From assembly GCF_000373105.1 (NCBI RefSeq), contig NZ_KB890442.1, positions 19,112 through 83,111 on the forward strand: a stretch of 64,000 nt of DNA. Direction: 5' to 3'. This document shows, in pieces, positions 17,011-26,070 of the stretch. The translations under genes were made by a program, and so were the position numbers. Source of the DNA: Neolewinella persica DSM 23188 (GTDB lineage: Bacteria; Bacteroidota; Bacteroidia; Chitinophagales; Saprospiraceae). Position 1 is the stretch's first letter; each line of letters opens with the position of its first letter. The notes below the pieces were generated by a model. It was given only the letters and a program-made list of their open reading frames with translations, made no database searches and was not told where the DNA came from.

Positions 17011-20000
17011 ATGAAGCTTATTACCAACCACATCATGCGTGGTTGCCTTTTCGCCATGCTCGTTTTATTTACCGGTGCCCTCGTAGCACAGACAGCGGTA
17101 ACAGGAACGATCACGGACGCGGAAAACGGCGACCCATTAATTGGTGCCAGCATTCTAGTTGCAGGCACTTCCACAGGTACAGTTACCGACTTCGACGGTA
17201 ACTTTTCCCTCAACGTGCCGGCCAATGCCGAAGCACTCGTTATTTCTTACACTGGTTACTCCACGCAAACTATTCCGTTTACTGGCCAAACCACGCTCAA
17301 TATTCAGCTTGCTTCGGGAGAACTCCTGGAGGAAGTCGTCGTTGTTGGTTACGGTACCGTTACCCAGAAACAGGTGACTAGTGCAGTAACGACCATTGAG
17401 TCAAAGGATTTCAACGCCGGTAACATCAATGATCCTACCCAGCTCATCCAGGGTAAGGTTGCTGGTCTGACCATCTCTAAGCCAGGTGGCAACGCTAACG
17501 GAGGTTCTACTATCCGTCTGCGTGGTCTGTCCAGCTTCGGTGGTAACTCCAGCCCCCTGATCATCATTGACGGTGTAGTTGGTGCCAACCTTAATACGGT
17601 TGACCCTGCTGACATCGAGTCGGTTAACGTATTGAAGGACGGTTCTGCCGCTGCCATTTACGGTATCCAGGCTTCTGCCGGTGTAATCATCGTTACCACC
17701 AAGAAAGGCCAGTCCGGCAAGGGCCAGCTGAACTACCGTGCTTACGTATCTGCCGAGTCTATCGCCGCAGCTCCGGAAGTAGCCGGTCGGGACGAATACC
17801 TCCGCCTCATCGGTGCCGCCGCTGACATCAACCGCGCGCAGAACCCAGGCCAGGATTTACCCACTTCTGCTGACGTTCGTGCCCAGAACGACTTTGGTGG
17901 CGAAACCGATTGGATCGATGCCGTTACTCGTACCGGTATTTCCAACGTTCATAACCTCAGCTACTCTGGTGGCACTGGTGGTACCACCTACCGTGCCTCG
18001 GTCAATTACCGTAATATTGAGGGTATTGGTTTCCAGAATGACGGATTCAACCAACTCAACGGTCGCCTTAGTGTTACCCAAAAAGCAGTAAATGATCGGC
18101 TTACGCTCAGCATCGATGTAACCGCTACGGATAAGAACCAGCAGTTCATGGACCCGAACGTATTCAAGTTCGCAACTACCTATAACCCAACCGCTCCCAT
18201 TCGCGTGAGTGATCCGGGCTATAACGTGCCTCAGGCAGTAGTCGACAACAGCAATGACATCTACGGTGGTTTCTTCGAAATCGATAACTTCGACTACAAC
18301 AACCCCTTCGCAATTGCTGCCACGTCAACTGCCAGCCGTAAGCAGAGTAACCTGTTGTACAGCATGCGTGCAGGATTTGACCTTACCGATGACATTAACA
18401 TCCAGGCAGCTTATTCTCGTAACAGAGAGTCTGGCCTGAGTGGTAACTTCGCCAGCCAGTCTAGCCGCTTAATTGGTGGTGCTGCCGGATCACAGGACCG
18501 TAAAGGTTTTGCCAGTCGTAACACCAACAATGACAATAACGAACTCGTTGAGATCACCGGTACTTACGACCTGGACCTGGGAAGTAACAGCCTGGAACTC
18601 CTTGCCGGTTACTCCTGGCAGGAATACAACTTCCAGGGCTTCGGTGCCAGTGGTCGTGGTCTTCCTTCGGACGCTTTTGGTTTTGATAACCTGGGAACTC
18701 TGGCTGATATCGCCGGTGGCCAAATCGGCCTGTTCAGTTACCAGCAGGCTTACCGCGTGATCGGCTTCTTCGGTCGTGCCCGCCTCGGTATCGGTACTGC
18801 CTACAACATTACTGCTTCCGTTCGTCGTGACGGTACCAGCCGTAACGGTCCTGAGAATAAGTGGGACATCTTCCCCGCTATTTCTGCCAGTGCTGACCTC
18901 GTTGACGCCCTTGACCTGACCGGACCTAACTCGCTGAAACTACGCGCAGGTTACGGTATCACCGGTTCATTACCAAATGGTAACTATGGCTACCTGCAGA
19001 CCTTCGGTACGCAAGGCCAGGTACCTTTCGGCGGAGGCTTTGTTACGACGCTCGGCCCAACCTCAAACGCTAACCCTAACCTCAGGTTTGAGAAAAAGGG
19101 AGAATTCAACGCAGGCCTTGACTTTGCCTTCCTGGATTACAAGTTGACGGGTACCCTTGATTTCTACACCCGTACTACCCGTGACCTGATCACGAACGTG
19201 CAGGTACCTAGCCCACCGTTCCTGTTTGGTAATGTGGAAGCTAACCTCAACAATGTTGATTTGATCAACACTGGTGTTGAATTGTCTCTTGGTTACCAGA
19301 TTGGTGACGTAGGTGGTGAAGGCTTCGGCTGGGAACCTAGCCTGACTTTCTCTACTTTCAGCACGAAGCTGGAAGATAATGGTGAAGTACCAGACTTTAA
19401 CTTCGGTGCCGGTGGTGTGGAGATCTTCCAGAGTTCTACCCCAGGTTCTCCCGGACAGAACGGCGATCCTATCTCTCAGGTAGTAGTAGGTGAAGAATTT
19501 GGAGGGATTTACACACGTCAACTCGACGTGGAAGCGTCTCAGGCTGCTGGCCAGTACGTTTTCATCGGTGATGAAAATGATAAGGTGTTGGTTGGAAACG
19601 GCCTGCCTGACTTCAGCATCGGTTTTGCCAATACCTTCAACTACGGTAACCTCGATTTCAACTTCTTCCTGCGTGGTGACTTCGGCCACTCGATTGCCAA
19701 CATGCCGGCTAACTTTTACGGTCAGCACGGTAACGCGATTAGCCGCCCACTGGACAACCTGATCGTTACTGATCGTTTCCTGGAAGGCATCATCAGTGCC
19801 CCTAAGTTCTCCGATTACTTCGTAGAAAAGGCAAGCTTCCTCGCTCTGGACAACGTCCAGCTCGGTTACAATTTTGACCTTGGTGAAGGCACAGGCTTTG
19901 ATAACATCCGCGTTTACGTAGCTGGTCAGAACCTGTTCTACATTACCGATTACTCCGGTGTTGACCCTAACGTTCGTTTCATCGATGACCAGAACGGTAA

Positions 20001-20106
20001 CGGCTTCGCCGACAACGGTGAAAATGCACTGACGCCCGGTATCGACCGTCGGAGTACCTTCTTCCGTACGCGTACCCTTACTGCGGGTATCAGTGTAGGA
20101 TTTTAA
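17011..20106 (+). CDS. susC: SusC/RagA-family TonB-dependent outer-membrane transporter
   Basis: 1031 residues from the ATG at 17011. The frame extends upstream to 16960, but MKLITNHIMRGCLFAMLVLF gives a proper signal peptide ending at 'LVAQTAVTG'. A carboxypeptidase-regulatory-like domain follows ('VTGTITDAENGDPLIGASI', about 30-105), then the TonB-dependent plug with the SusC signature ('LLEEVVVVGYGT', 'IQGKVAGLTISKPGG', 'IRLRGLSSFGG', 'VLKDGSAAAIYG'), then a 22-strand barrel. It imports oligomers captured by the adjacent SusD. No enzymes flank the pair, so substrate is unknown. Confidence 0.93.
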   Translation: MKLITNHIMRGCLFAMLVLFTGALVAQTAVTGTITDAENGDPLIGASILVAGTSTGTVTDFDGNFSLNVPANAEALVISYTGYSTQTIPFTGQTTLNIQLASGELLEEVVVVGYGTVTQKQVTSAVTTIESKDFNAGNINDPTQLIQGKVAGLTISKPGGNANGGSTIRLRGLSSFGGNSSPLIIIDGVVGANLNTVDPADIESVNVLKDGSAAAIYGIQASAGVIIVTTKKGQSGKGQLNYRAYVSAESIAAAPEVAGRDEYLRLIGAAADINRAQNPGQDLPTSADVRAQNDFGGETDWIDAVTRTGISNVHNLSYSGGTGGTTYRASVNYRNIEGIGFQNDGFNQLNGRLSVTQKAVNDRLTLSIDVTATDKNQQFMDPNVFKFATTYNPTAPIRVSDPGYNVPQAVVDNSNDIYGGFFEIDNFDYNNPFAIAATSTASRKQSNLLYSMRAGFDLTDDINIQAAYSRNRESGLSGNFASQSSRLIGGAAGSQDRKGFASRNTNNDNNELVEITGTYDLDLGSNSLELLAGYSWQEYNFQGFGASGRGLPSDAFGFDNLGTLADIAGGQIGLFSYQQAYRVIGFFGRARLGIGTAYNITASVRRDGTSRNGPENKWDIFPAISASADLVDALDLTGPNSLKLRAGYGITGSLPNGNYGYLQTFGTQGQVPFGGGFVTTLGPTSNANPNLRFEKKGEFNAGLDFAFLDYKLTGTLDFYTRTTRDLITNVQVPSPPFLFGNVEANLNNVDLINTGVELSLGYQIGDVGGEGFGWEPSLTFSTFSTKLEDNGEVPDFNFGAGGVEIFQSSTPGSPGQNGDPISQVVVGEEFGGIYTRQLDVEASQAAGQYVFIGDENDKVLVGNGLPDFSIGFANTFNYGNLDFNFFLRGDFGHSIANMPANFYGQHGNAISRPLDNLIVTDRFLEGIISAPKFSDYFVEKASFLALDNVQLGYNFDLGEGTGFDNIRVYVAGQNLFYITDYSGVDPNVRFIDDQNGNGFADNGENALTPGIDRRSTFFRTRTLTAGISVGF

Positions 20107-20208
20107 TCAGTAGTAACTATCATTTCGAAAAATCGAAGCGTCATTGAAGTAGGGGGAAGTTTTTAATTCCCTTCCTCCTGCTTCAATTCACGCCAAAATC
20201 TGCATAAA

Positions 20209-21783
20209 ATGCAAAAATTACTTAAATTCAGGGTATTCACAGTGCTGCTACTCAGCATGATGATGATCCCTTTCAATTCCTGTACGGATCTGGAACCGGA
20301 AGTGTTTTCCGACCTCACTCCGGCCAACTTCCCGGCTTCCCGTGCCGACCTGGTAACTTCCTACCTATCTTGCTACACCCGGCTTTATCCGATGATGAAC
20401 CACGGTGGTTACATGTCCATCCAGGAAGTTTCTTCCGATGAGATCATGATTCCACAGCGTGGTTCTGACTGGTTCGATGGTGGCATTTGGCTGCGTACGC
20501 ACCGCCACACTTTTGATCCAACCGACGGACAGTACAACGGTTCATGGACTTTCCTTTACCAGGGTGTCCTGCAGGCGAACTCTGTAATCGCAGCCATCAA
20601 AGGCTCCGATGCGCTTTCTGAAGCTGAGAAGGCTCCATTTGTCGCTGAGCTTCGCTCTCTCCGTGCTTATTTCTACTTCCTGCTGGCAGACTCTTTCGGT
20701 AGTGTGCCACTGGTAACTGAAGATTCTGACCCCGCTGACATTGAGCCAATGGCAACGCCTCGTGCTGATGTATTCAACTTTGCGGTTAGCGAGCTTAATG
20801 CTTCTGCTGCCGATCTTTCCCGTGAAACTGGCGGTGCTACTTACGGTAAGATCAACTACTGGGCCAACCGTGCTATCCTCAGCCGGGTACTGCTCAATGC
20901 TGAAGTTATGACTGGTACTGCTCAGTGGGCTGCTGCTGAAGCTGCTGCTGATGAAGTAATCAACAGCAACACTTACTCGCTGGAAGCTAACTACTTCACC
21001 AACTTCGATCCTGATAACGATAACGGTCTCACGGGTACTTCCGAAGGACTTTGGGTAATTCCTTACGATGCACCCGCCGTTGCCGGTGGTTTCAACCTCG
21101 TACAGATGACCCTGCACTACTCTAGTCAGGCAACCTTCAACACCCAGGATCAACCCTGGAACGGTTACTGTACGCTACAAGAGTTCTACGAAAGCTACGA
21201 TGATAGTGATAAGCGTAAAGGCGTTTCTGGTAACCAACAGATTCGCGGTAACTTCCTTGCTGGTCCTCAGTTCGCTGCTGACGGTGTTACACCAGTAACC
21301 GACGGTACGGCTGATGATCCCGGTGGTCTCGAATTGGTGTTTACCCCAGAGGTGAACAACCTGGAGCCTAACGCCTTCCGTCAGGCAGGTGCGCGTGTCT
21401 TCAAGTATGGCTACGAAATCGGTACGCCAAACACTATGAGAAATGACTTCCCCATCATCCGTTACGCTGAAGTGCTGATGAACAAGGCGGAAGCCATGAT
21501 GCGTCAGAACAAGGGTGGTTACTCCATGTTCGTGAACATGGTTCGTAGCCGTGCGGAACTTGGTGACCTGACCGATGGTGAGATCACTGCTGATGTCATG
21601 CTCGCTGAACGTGGCCGTGAATTCTTCTACGAAGGTACTCGTCGTCAGGACCTGATCCGCTTCGGCCAGTTCGGTGCAGGTTGGTTCGCGTTCTCCGGCT
21701 CTGATGCCACTAAGAACATCTTCCCGATCCCACAGCCGCAGCTGAATGCTAACCGGAATCTTACGCAGAACCCTGGTTACTAG
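20209..21783 (+). CDS. susD: SusD/RagB-family nutrient-binding lipoprotein
   Basis: 524-residue cell-surface lipoprotein (lipobox 'PFNSC', Cys about 25) that caps the SusC barrel. The SusD N-terminal part has TPR-like helices ('AELRSLRAYFYFLLADSFGSVPLV'), and the C-terminal part has the usual 'RYAEVLMNKAEAMMR', 'VRSRAELG', 'ERGREFFYEGTRRQDLIRFG' and 'FPIPQPQLNANRNLTQNPGY'. It follows susC by 102 bp and ends before a hairpin at 21844. Confidence 0.94.
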   Translation: MQKLLKFRVFTVLLLSMMMIPFNSCTDLEPEVFSDLTPANFPASRADLVTSYLSCYTRLYPMMNHGGYMSIQEVSSDEIMIPQRGSDWFDGGIWLRTHRHTFDPTDGQYNGSWTFLYQGVLQANSVIAAIKGSDALSEAEKAPFVAELRSLRAYFYFLLADSFGSVPLVTEDSDPADIEPMATPRADVFNFAVSELNASAADLSRETGGATYGKINYWANRAILSRVLLNAEVMTGTAQWAAAEAAADEVINSNTYSLEANYFTNFDPDNDNGLTGTSEGLWVIPYDAPAVAGGFNLVQMTLHYSSQATFNTQDQPWNGYCTLQEFYESYDDSDKRKGVSGNQQIRGNFLAGPQFAADGVTPVTDGTADDPGGLELVFTPEVNNLEPNAFRQAGARVFKYGYEIGTPNTMRNDFPIIRYAEVLMNKAEAMMRQNKGGYSMFVNMVRSRAELGDLTDGEITADVMLAERGREFFYEGTRRQDLIRFGQFGAGWFAFSGSDATKNIFPIPQPQLNANRNLTQNPGY

Positions 21784-21843
21784 TCAAGTTTTCTTGTTGT
21801 CGAGTTATCGGCTGATTTTCTAAGTCGATAAGTACAACAATTT

Positions 21844-21885
21844 GAACGCCTCTCTTCGGACTTCCGGGGGGAGGCGTTCGTGTTT
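21844..21885 (+). terminator. Terminator after susD
   Basis: GAACGCCTC (21844-21852) pairs perfectly with GAGGCGTTC (21871-21879), followed by GTGTTT. The T-run is short, so it may be a weak terminator. A second imperfect stem (TTGTCGAGTTATCG / CGATAAGTACAAC) lies just before it. 21890-22170 holds no gene. Confidence 0.6.
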
Positions 21886-22178
21886 GGGGTTTATGCCCAG
21901 CAGCAGTAGGCACATTGGGGCGACGGCGCGCGGGTATAGGGCAAAGGATTTTAGAAGCAGGGTTCAGAAATTGGTGATTGGTTTCAGCTGTTCCCACCCA
22001 CTTAACGATTCGTTAGCCATTGGCCTCCAAGCGCCTTGTGGCTAGCTATGTTGGGTGGTTGTGCTCTGTAACGGTGTTCTTGATATAAGCCTCCTGAAAC
22101 TGGAGTATACTAAGGGTCGAAAAACTGAGAACAACAATTTCTACTCCTTCCAATTTGGATAATTCCTTTTCATATCCC

Positions 22179-22185
22179 TACCTTG
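22179..22185 (+). promoter_or_regulatory. Promoter -7 box of the trp leader
   Basis: TACCTTG followed by CACCC; a TTG lies about 21 bp upstream. The leader-peptide ATG follows after only 6 bp, so the transcript probably begins at or next to the leader ATG. Confidence 0.55.
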
Positions 22186-22191
22186 CACCCA

Positions 22192-22251
22192 ATGCAAACA
22201 ACAACCCAAAATAACTGGTGGTGGCTTTCAGATACTCTCCGAGCATCCTAA
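22192..22251 (+). CDS. trpL: trp operon leader peptide
   Basis: A 19-residue open frame, MQTTTQNNWWWLSDTLRAS, with three consecutive TGG codons (22216-22224). It is followed 34 bp later by a strong hairpin with a T-run and then by trpE. This is the layout of classical ribosome-mediated attenuation: when charged tRNA-Trp is short, the ribosome stalls on the Trp codons and the terminator is not formed. TCCGA at 22238-22242, within the leader, can pair with TCGGA at 22291-22295 in the terminator stem, a possible antiterminator. Confidence 0.85.
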   Translation: MQTTTQNNWWWLSDTLRAS

Positions 22252-22284
22252 GCGGCCTTGTTTGTGTAAAACAAAGAAAATTTA

Positions 22285-22316
22285 AGCCCGTCGGATCGCT
22301 CCGACGGGCTTTTTTT
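22285..22316 (+). terminator. trp attenuator terminator
   Basis: Perfect 11-bp stem AGCCCGTCGGA / TCCGACGGGCT with loop TCGC, followed by seven T (22310-22316). It ends 38 bp before the trpE ATG. An adjacent weaker stem, CTTGTTT/AAACAAAG, may be part of the switching structure. Confidence 0.9.
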
Positions 22317-22354
22317 GTGCCCGCTACGGAATGATCCGCACAACAACCTAACGT

Positions 22355-23782
22355 ATGTCTACCATTATTGAAGCGCCGCCGGCCACCAAAATCAACGTTC
22401 GAACGAAGCGCCTGACGGCTGATCATCTGACGCCCGTCATGCTGTACCTGTCCGTCCGCGACCAGTTTACCGATCCGGTGCTGCTGGAATCCAACGAAAG
22501 CCGGGACAACGAGCATTACTACTCGATTGTGGGGCTGGAAACGTTGGCCTCCTTCACCGTAAATGAAGGCGTCATTACCAGGCAGCAGCTCGGCCAGTGG
22601 GGCCAGGAGGAAGCGGTCGAGCATGTCGATACGGTCTCCCGGCGGCTGCATGAGTTTCTGGGGAGTTTTGACATCAGTTATCCGGAAGAATTGCCGCTGG
22701 CCAAGCAGTTCAACGGCCTCATCGGGCACACGAATTTCGAAGGTGTCCAGTATTTTGACACGCTAAAATTCGACAACCCAAAGGTGCTCCGGGCACCTGA
22801 CTTGCGCTATCACTTGTACCGCTACATTCTGGTGTTCCACCATTACCGGGATGAATTGCTGATCATCGAAAACCTGCCCGAGGGCGAAGAAAGTGGCATG
22901 GCTAAGGTAGAAGCCGCCATCAAACGCGGCGGCGGTGTGCACCCCTTTAAGCGGCAAGGCGAGGAAAGCAGTAACATGACGGATGAGGCTTACAAAGAGC
23001 TCGTCGCCCTGGGCAAACACCACTGTAGGGTAGGGGACGTGTTCCAGATCGTGCTGAGCCGGCAGTTTCAACAGTCCTTCCGGGGAGATGAGTTCCAGGT
23101 ATATCGGGCGCTGCGGAGCATCAACCCGTCGCCCTACCTGTTTTACTTCGACTATGGCGACTACCGCATCATGGGCTCCAGCCCCGAGAGCCAGATGGTC
23201 ATTGGCGGCGGCAAAGCCCGCCTCAACCCCATCGCAGGCACTTACCGCCGCACGGGAGACAAAATAAAAGACGATATCGCCACTCAAAAGCTTTTGGCAG
23301 ACCCAAAAGAAAACGCCGAACACGTCATGCTCGTCGACCTGGCGCGCAACGATCTGAGCCGACACACCAAGCGGGTTAAGGTAAAGAGCCTTCGGGAGGT
23401 GCACTATTACAGCCACGTCATCCACTTAGTATCAACTGTCGAAGGGGAACTGGAAAATGAGGACCAGGCGGTCCGGATCTTCGGTGATACTTTCCCCGCT
23501 GGCACGCTTTCCGGCGCACCCAAGTACAAGGCCATCGAACTGATCAACAAATACGAGAACCAACAACGGGGCTTCTATGGTGGTGCCATCGGTTTCATAG
23601 ACTTCAACGGAGGCATGAACCAGGCCATCCTGATCCGGTCTTTCTTCAGCCAGGACAATACCCTGTTTTACCAGGCTGGGGCCGGAGTAGTAGCGGCCAG
23701 TAACGAAGAAAGCGAGATGCGGGAAGTTTACCATAAGCTGGGCGCCTTAACGAAGGCGCTTGACAAAGCAGAAAACCTATGA
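22355..23782 (+). CDS. trpE: Anthranilate synthase component I
   Basis: 475-residue chorismate-using enzyme that makes anthranilate with TrpG. The N-terminal half has the 'LLES' tryptophan feedback motif ('DPVLLESNESRDNEHYYS'). The chorismate-binding half shows 'VGDVFQIVLSRQFQ', 'PSPYLFYFDYGDY', 'MGSSPESQMVI', 'PIAGTYRRTGD', 'HVMLVDLARNDLSRH' and 'FPAGTLSGAPK'. It is controlled by the attenuator just upstream. Confidence 0.96.
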   Translation: MSTIIEAPPATKINVRTKRLTADHLTPVMLYLSVRDQFTDPVLLESNESRDNEHYYSIVGLETLASFTVNEGVITRQQLGQWGQEEAVEHVDTVSRRLHEFLGSFDISYPEELPLAKQFNGLIGHTNFEGVQYFDTLKFDNPKVLRAPDLRYHLYRYILVFHHYRDELLIIENLPEGEESGMAKVEAAIKRGGGVHPFKRQGEESSNMTDEAYKELVALGKHHCRVGDVFQIVLSRQFQQSFRGDEFQVYRALRSINPSPYLFYFDYGDYRIMGSSPESQMVIGGGKARLNPIAGTYRRTGDKIKDDIATQKLLADPKENAEHVMLVDLARNDLSRHTKRVKVKSLREVHYYSHVIHLVSTVEGELENEDQAVRIFGDTFPAGTLSGAPKYKAIELINKYENQQRGFYGGAIGFIDFNGGMNQAILIRSFFSQDNTLFYQAGAGVVAASNEESEMREVYHKLGALTKALDKAENL

Positions 23783-23818
23783 CAGATGCCAGATCCCGGA
23801 GGGATCAAATCGTTTTAA

Positions 23819-23961
23819 CCCCGGACGAAGCCAGTGACGTAGTCACGGGCGCAGTCCGGGGATACCTGACTCCCGACCGCGCAGCGGTCTAACCATCTTT
23901 ACCCCGGAGGATGCGAGTGCAAAGCACGAGCGTAGTACGGGGGGTGCGGGCGCAGCCCGCA
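23819..23961. repeat. Three REP-like hairpins between trpE and trpG
   Basis: Hairpin 1 (23819-23861): CCCCGGAC ... GTCCGGGG with inner GTGAC/GTCAC. Hairpin 2 (23902-23945): a degenerate copy starting ACCCCGGAGGATGCGAGTGC. Hairpin 3 (23945-23961): TGCGGGC GCA GCCCGCA. They fill the 190-bp gap between two genes usually adjacent. Confidence 0.65.
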
Positions 23962-23973
23962 GAATACAAACAA

Positions 23974-24579
23974 ATGAAAATACTAATCCTAGACAATTAC
24001 GACTCCTTCACCTACAACCTGGTGCAGTACATCGAAGAAGAAACCGGTCAGGGGATCGACGTCTTTCGCAACGATAAAATCAGCCTCGACGCCGTGGCGA
24101 AGTATGATCTCATCGTCCTGTCTCCAGGGCCAGGGGTGCCGGCGGAAGCCGGCATCATGCCAGCGCTGATCAAACGGTATGCCGGGGAGAAGGCGATATT
24201 AGGCGTTTGCCTGGGGCACCAGGCGATCGGAGAAGCATTCGGAGGAGAGCTGATCAATTTGGAGCAAGTCCATCACGGCATTGAAACCGAAATGGAACGA
24301 ACTAAAACCGACGACATTTTATTTGCTGGAGTTCCGGAGAAGTTCAACGCCGGTCGTTATCATAGTTGGGTAATTGACCCGAAAACGATGCCCAAAGAAC
24401 TGGAGGTCACGGCTACCGGAGAATATGGCGGTATAATGGCTATGCAACACCGGGAGTTCCCGATCTTTGGGGTTCAGTTTCACCCGGAGAGCATCATGAC
24501 CGAGCATGGTCGGTTAATGATCCGGAATCTGTTGAAGTATGTTGCTGGGCTGGTAGTCCCGGAAGAACTTCCGGCCTAA
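23974..24579 (+). CDS. trpG: Anthranilate synthase component II (glutamine amidotransferase)
   Basis: 201 residues from the ATG at 23974, where the protein begins MKILILDNYDSFTYNLVQYI as in all TrpG/PabA proteins. The frame is open back to 23911, but that part is read from hairpin repeat sequence and is not credible. Class I glutaminase triad: Cys in 'GVCLGHQAIGEAFGG', and His and Glu in 'GVQFHPESIMTEHG'. It supplies ammonia to TrpE. Confidence 0.94.
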   Translation: MKILILDNYDSFTYNLVQYIEEETGQGIDVFRNDKISLDAVAKYDLIVLSPGPGVPAEAGIMPALIKRYAGEKAILGVCLGHQAIGEAFGGELINLEQVHHGIETEMERTKTDDILFAGVPEKFNAGRYHSWVIDPKTMPKELEVTATGEYGGIMAMQHREFPIFGVQFHPESIMTEHGRLMIRNLLKYVAGLVVPEELPA

Positions 24580-24627
24580 CGAGGGGTGTGGTGGCGATCC
24601 GGAGGATCCCACAGACCCCTCGTTTTC
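24579..24627 (+). terminator. Terminator after trpG
   Basis: Nested stem: ACGAGGGGT / ACCCCTCGT (24579-24587 with 24615-24623), with inner GTGG/CCAC and ATCC/GGAT pairs, followed by TTTTCGTT. It separates trpEG from trpBA. Confidence 0.8.
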
Positions 24628-24658
24628 GTTGTTGCGGATTGCTCCAAAAACCTTTCTA

Positions 24659-24676
24659 TGCACCTGCGGCAGCGCC
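24659..24676 (+). repeat. GC-rich dispersed word, copy 6 (upstream of trpB)
   Basis: TGCACCTGCGGCAGCGCC, preceded by ACCTTTCTA and oriented toward trpB, 140 bp upstream of its ATG. It is followed after 10 bp by the GTAC palindromes. Confidence 0.6.
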
Positions 24677-24680
24677 CTGA

Positions 24681-24746
24681 AAAATGTACATATGTACTTG
24701 TACCCCTCGCTCAGAGAACTTAAAATGTACATATGTACTTATACCG
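24681..24746. promoter_or_regulatory. Two direct copies of a GTACATATGTAC palindrome upstream of trpB
   Basis: AAAATGTACATATGTACTT occurs at 24681-24699 and 24722-24740, 41 bp apart, with related tails (TACCCCTC, TACCGCTC). Each has a perfect 12-bp palindrome. About four helical turns of spacing would suit a repressor operator pair. They may instead be a shorter version of the GTAC repeat seen at 54861 and 61804. Confidence 0.5.
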
Positions 24747-24815
24747 CTCCAAGAAAACGTATAAATGTAGAAGTACGTCCTTAAAAACTAAGCTAAGTAC
24801 CCCCAAACAAAAATC

Positions 24816-26018
24816 ATGACAAAGAATCTCAACATAGACGTAGACGAACGCGGCTACTACGGCCGCTTCGGCGGTGCCTACATCCCCGAAATGTTGCACC
24901 CCAACATTGAGGAATTGCGACTGAAATACCGCAAAATGACGGCGGATCCTGAATTTAAAAAAGAATTTGATGCCCTGCTGAAAGACTACGTCGGCCGACC
25001 GAGTCCGCTATATTTCGCTAAGCGCCTGAGCGCCCATTACGGCACCAATATTTACCTGAAGCGCGAGGACCTGAACCACACCGGTGCGCATAAGATCAAC
25101 AATACGATCGGCCAGATCCTGGTTGCCCAGCGACTGGGCAAAAAGCGCATCATCGCCGAAACCGGCGCTGGTCAACATGGCGTTGCCACCGCCACGGTGT
25201 GCGCCCTGGTTGGCGTAGAATGTATCGTTTATATGGGGGAGGTAGACATTGCCCGACAAGCACCGAACGTGGCGCGCATGCGGATGTTGGGCGCCGAGGT
25301 TCGCCCTGCGCTCAGTGGCTCCCGTACCCTGAAAGATGCTACCAATGAGGCCATCCGCGACTGGATCAACAATCCGGAGGATACCCATTACATCATTGGT
25401 TCGGTGGTCGGCCCGCATCCTTATCCAGACATGGTCGCCCGCTTCCAGTCCGTTATTTCCGAAGAGATGAAATGGCAGTTGCAGGAGAAAATTGGCCGGG
25501 ATTACCCCGATGCGATCGTCGCCTGTGTTGGTGGCGGCAGCAACGCCGCTGGCGCCTTTTACCACTACCTGAACGATGATCGGGTGCGTCTCGTCGCCGT
25601 GGAAGCTGCCGGACTTGGCGTAGACAGCGGAGAATCCGCTGCCACCTCGGTGCTCGGCACCGAAGGCATCATCCACGGTGCCCGGACGCTGTTGATGCAA
25701 ACCGATGACGGACAAGTAATCGAGCCCTATAGTATTTCTGCCGGACTCGATTACCCGGGGATCGGTCCACTGCACGCCTTTCTAATCGACTCCAAACGCG
25801 CCGAAGCCATCTCCGTTACCGACGATGATGCCCTCGCTGCGGCCCTCTTCACCGCGCGCACTGAAGGCATCATCCCCGCACTGGAAACCGCCCACGCATT
25901 TTCTGCCCTTGACCAGATGGATTACGGCCCGGATGACGTGATCGTCGTCTGCCTATCTGGGCGGGGAGATAAGGATTTGGCAGCTTTCACTACTTACCTT
26001 AACCAACTTGGTGAGTAG
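24816..26018 (+). CDS. trpB: Tryptophan synthase beta chain
   Basis: 400-residue PLP enzyme joining indole and serine. PLP lysine is Lys93 in 'LNHTGAHKINN'. Other motifs: 'AETGAGQHGVATATVCAL', phosphate-binding 'CVGGGSNAAGAFYHY', and 'HAFLIDSK' near the C-terminus. Full length. It has its own leader with repeats rather than following trpG directly. Confidence 0.97.
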   Translation: MTKNLNIDVDERGYYGRFGGAYIPEMLHPNIEELRLKYRKMTADPEFKKEFDALLKDYVGRPSPLYFAKRLSAHYGTNIYLKREDLNHTGAHKINNTIGQILVAQRLGKKRIIAETGAGQHGVATATVCALVGVECIVYMGEVDIARQAPNVARMRMLGAEVRPALSGSRTLKDATNEAIRDWINNPEDTHYIIGSVVGPHPYPDMVARFQSVISEEMKWQLQEKIGRDYPDAIVACVGGGSNAAGAFYHYLNDDRVRLVAVEAAGLGVDSGESAATSVLGTEGIIHGARTLLMQTDDGQVIEPYSISAGLDYPGIGPLHAFLIDSKRAEAISVTDDDALAAALFTARTEGIIPALETAHAFSALDQMDYGPDDVIVVCLSGRGDKDLAAFTTYLNQLGE

Positions 26019-26038
26019 TTGAGTCAGTGACTCACCAA
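26008..26038. repeat. Hairpin across the trpB stop codon
   Basis: TTGGTGAG (26008-26015) pairs with CTCACCAA (26031-26038). The words match the 'GTGAGT/ACTCAC' family at 12482-12716 and 61911-62060. It may stabilise or modulate the trpB-trpA transcript. Confidence 0.45.
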
Positions 26039-26070
26039 CTCAATAACTGGCCAAAGCACAAACTGATATA

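Noticed and set aside
23779..23892. A 37-codon frame starting in the ATGA overlap with the trpE stop
   Set aside because: Its sequence is made of the REP-like hairpin repeats and resembles no protein; a translated peptide is not supported.
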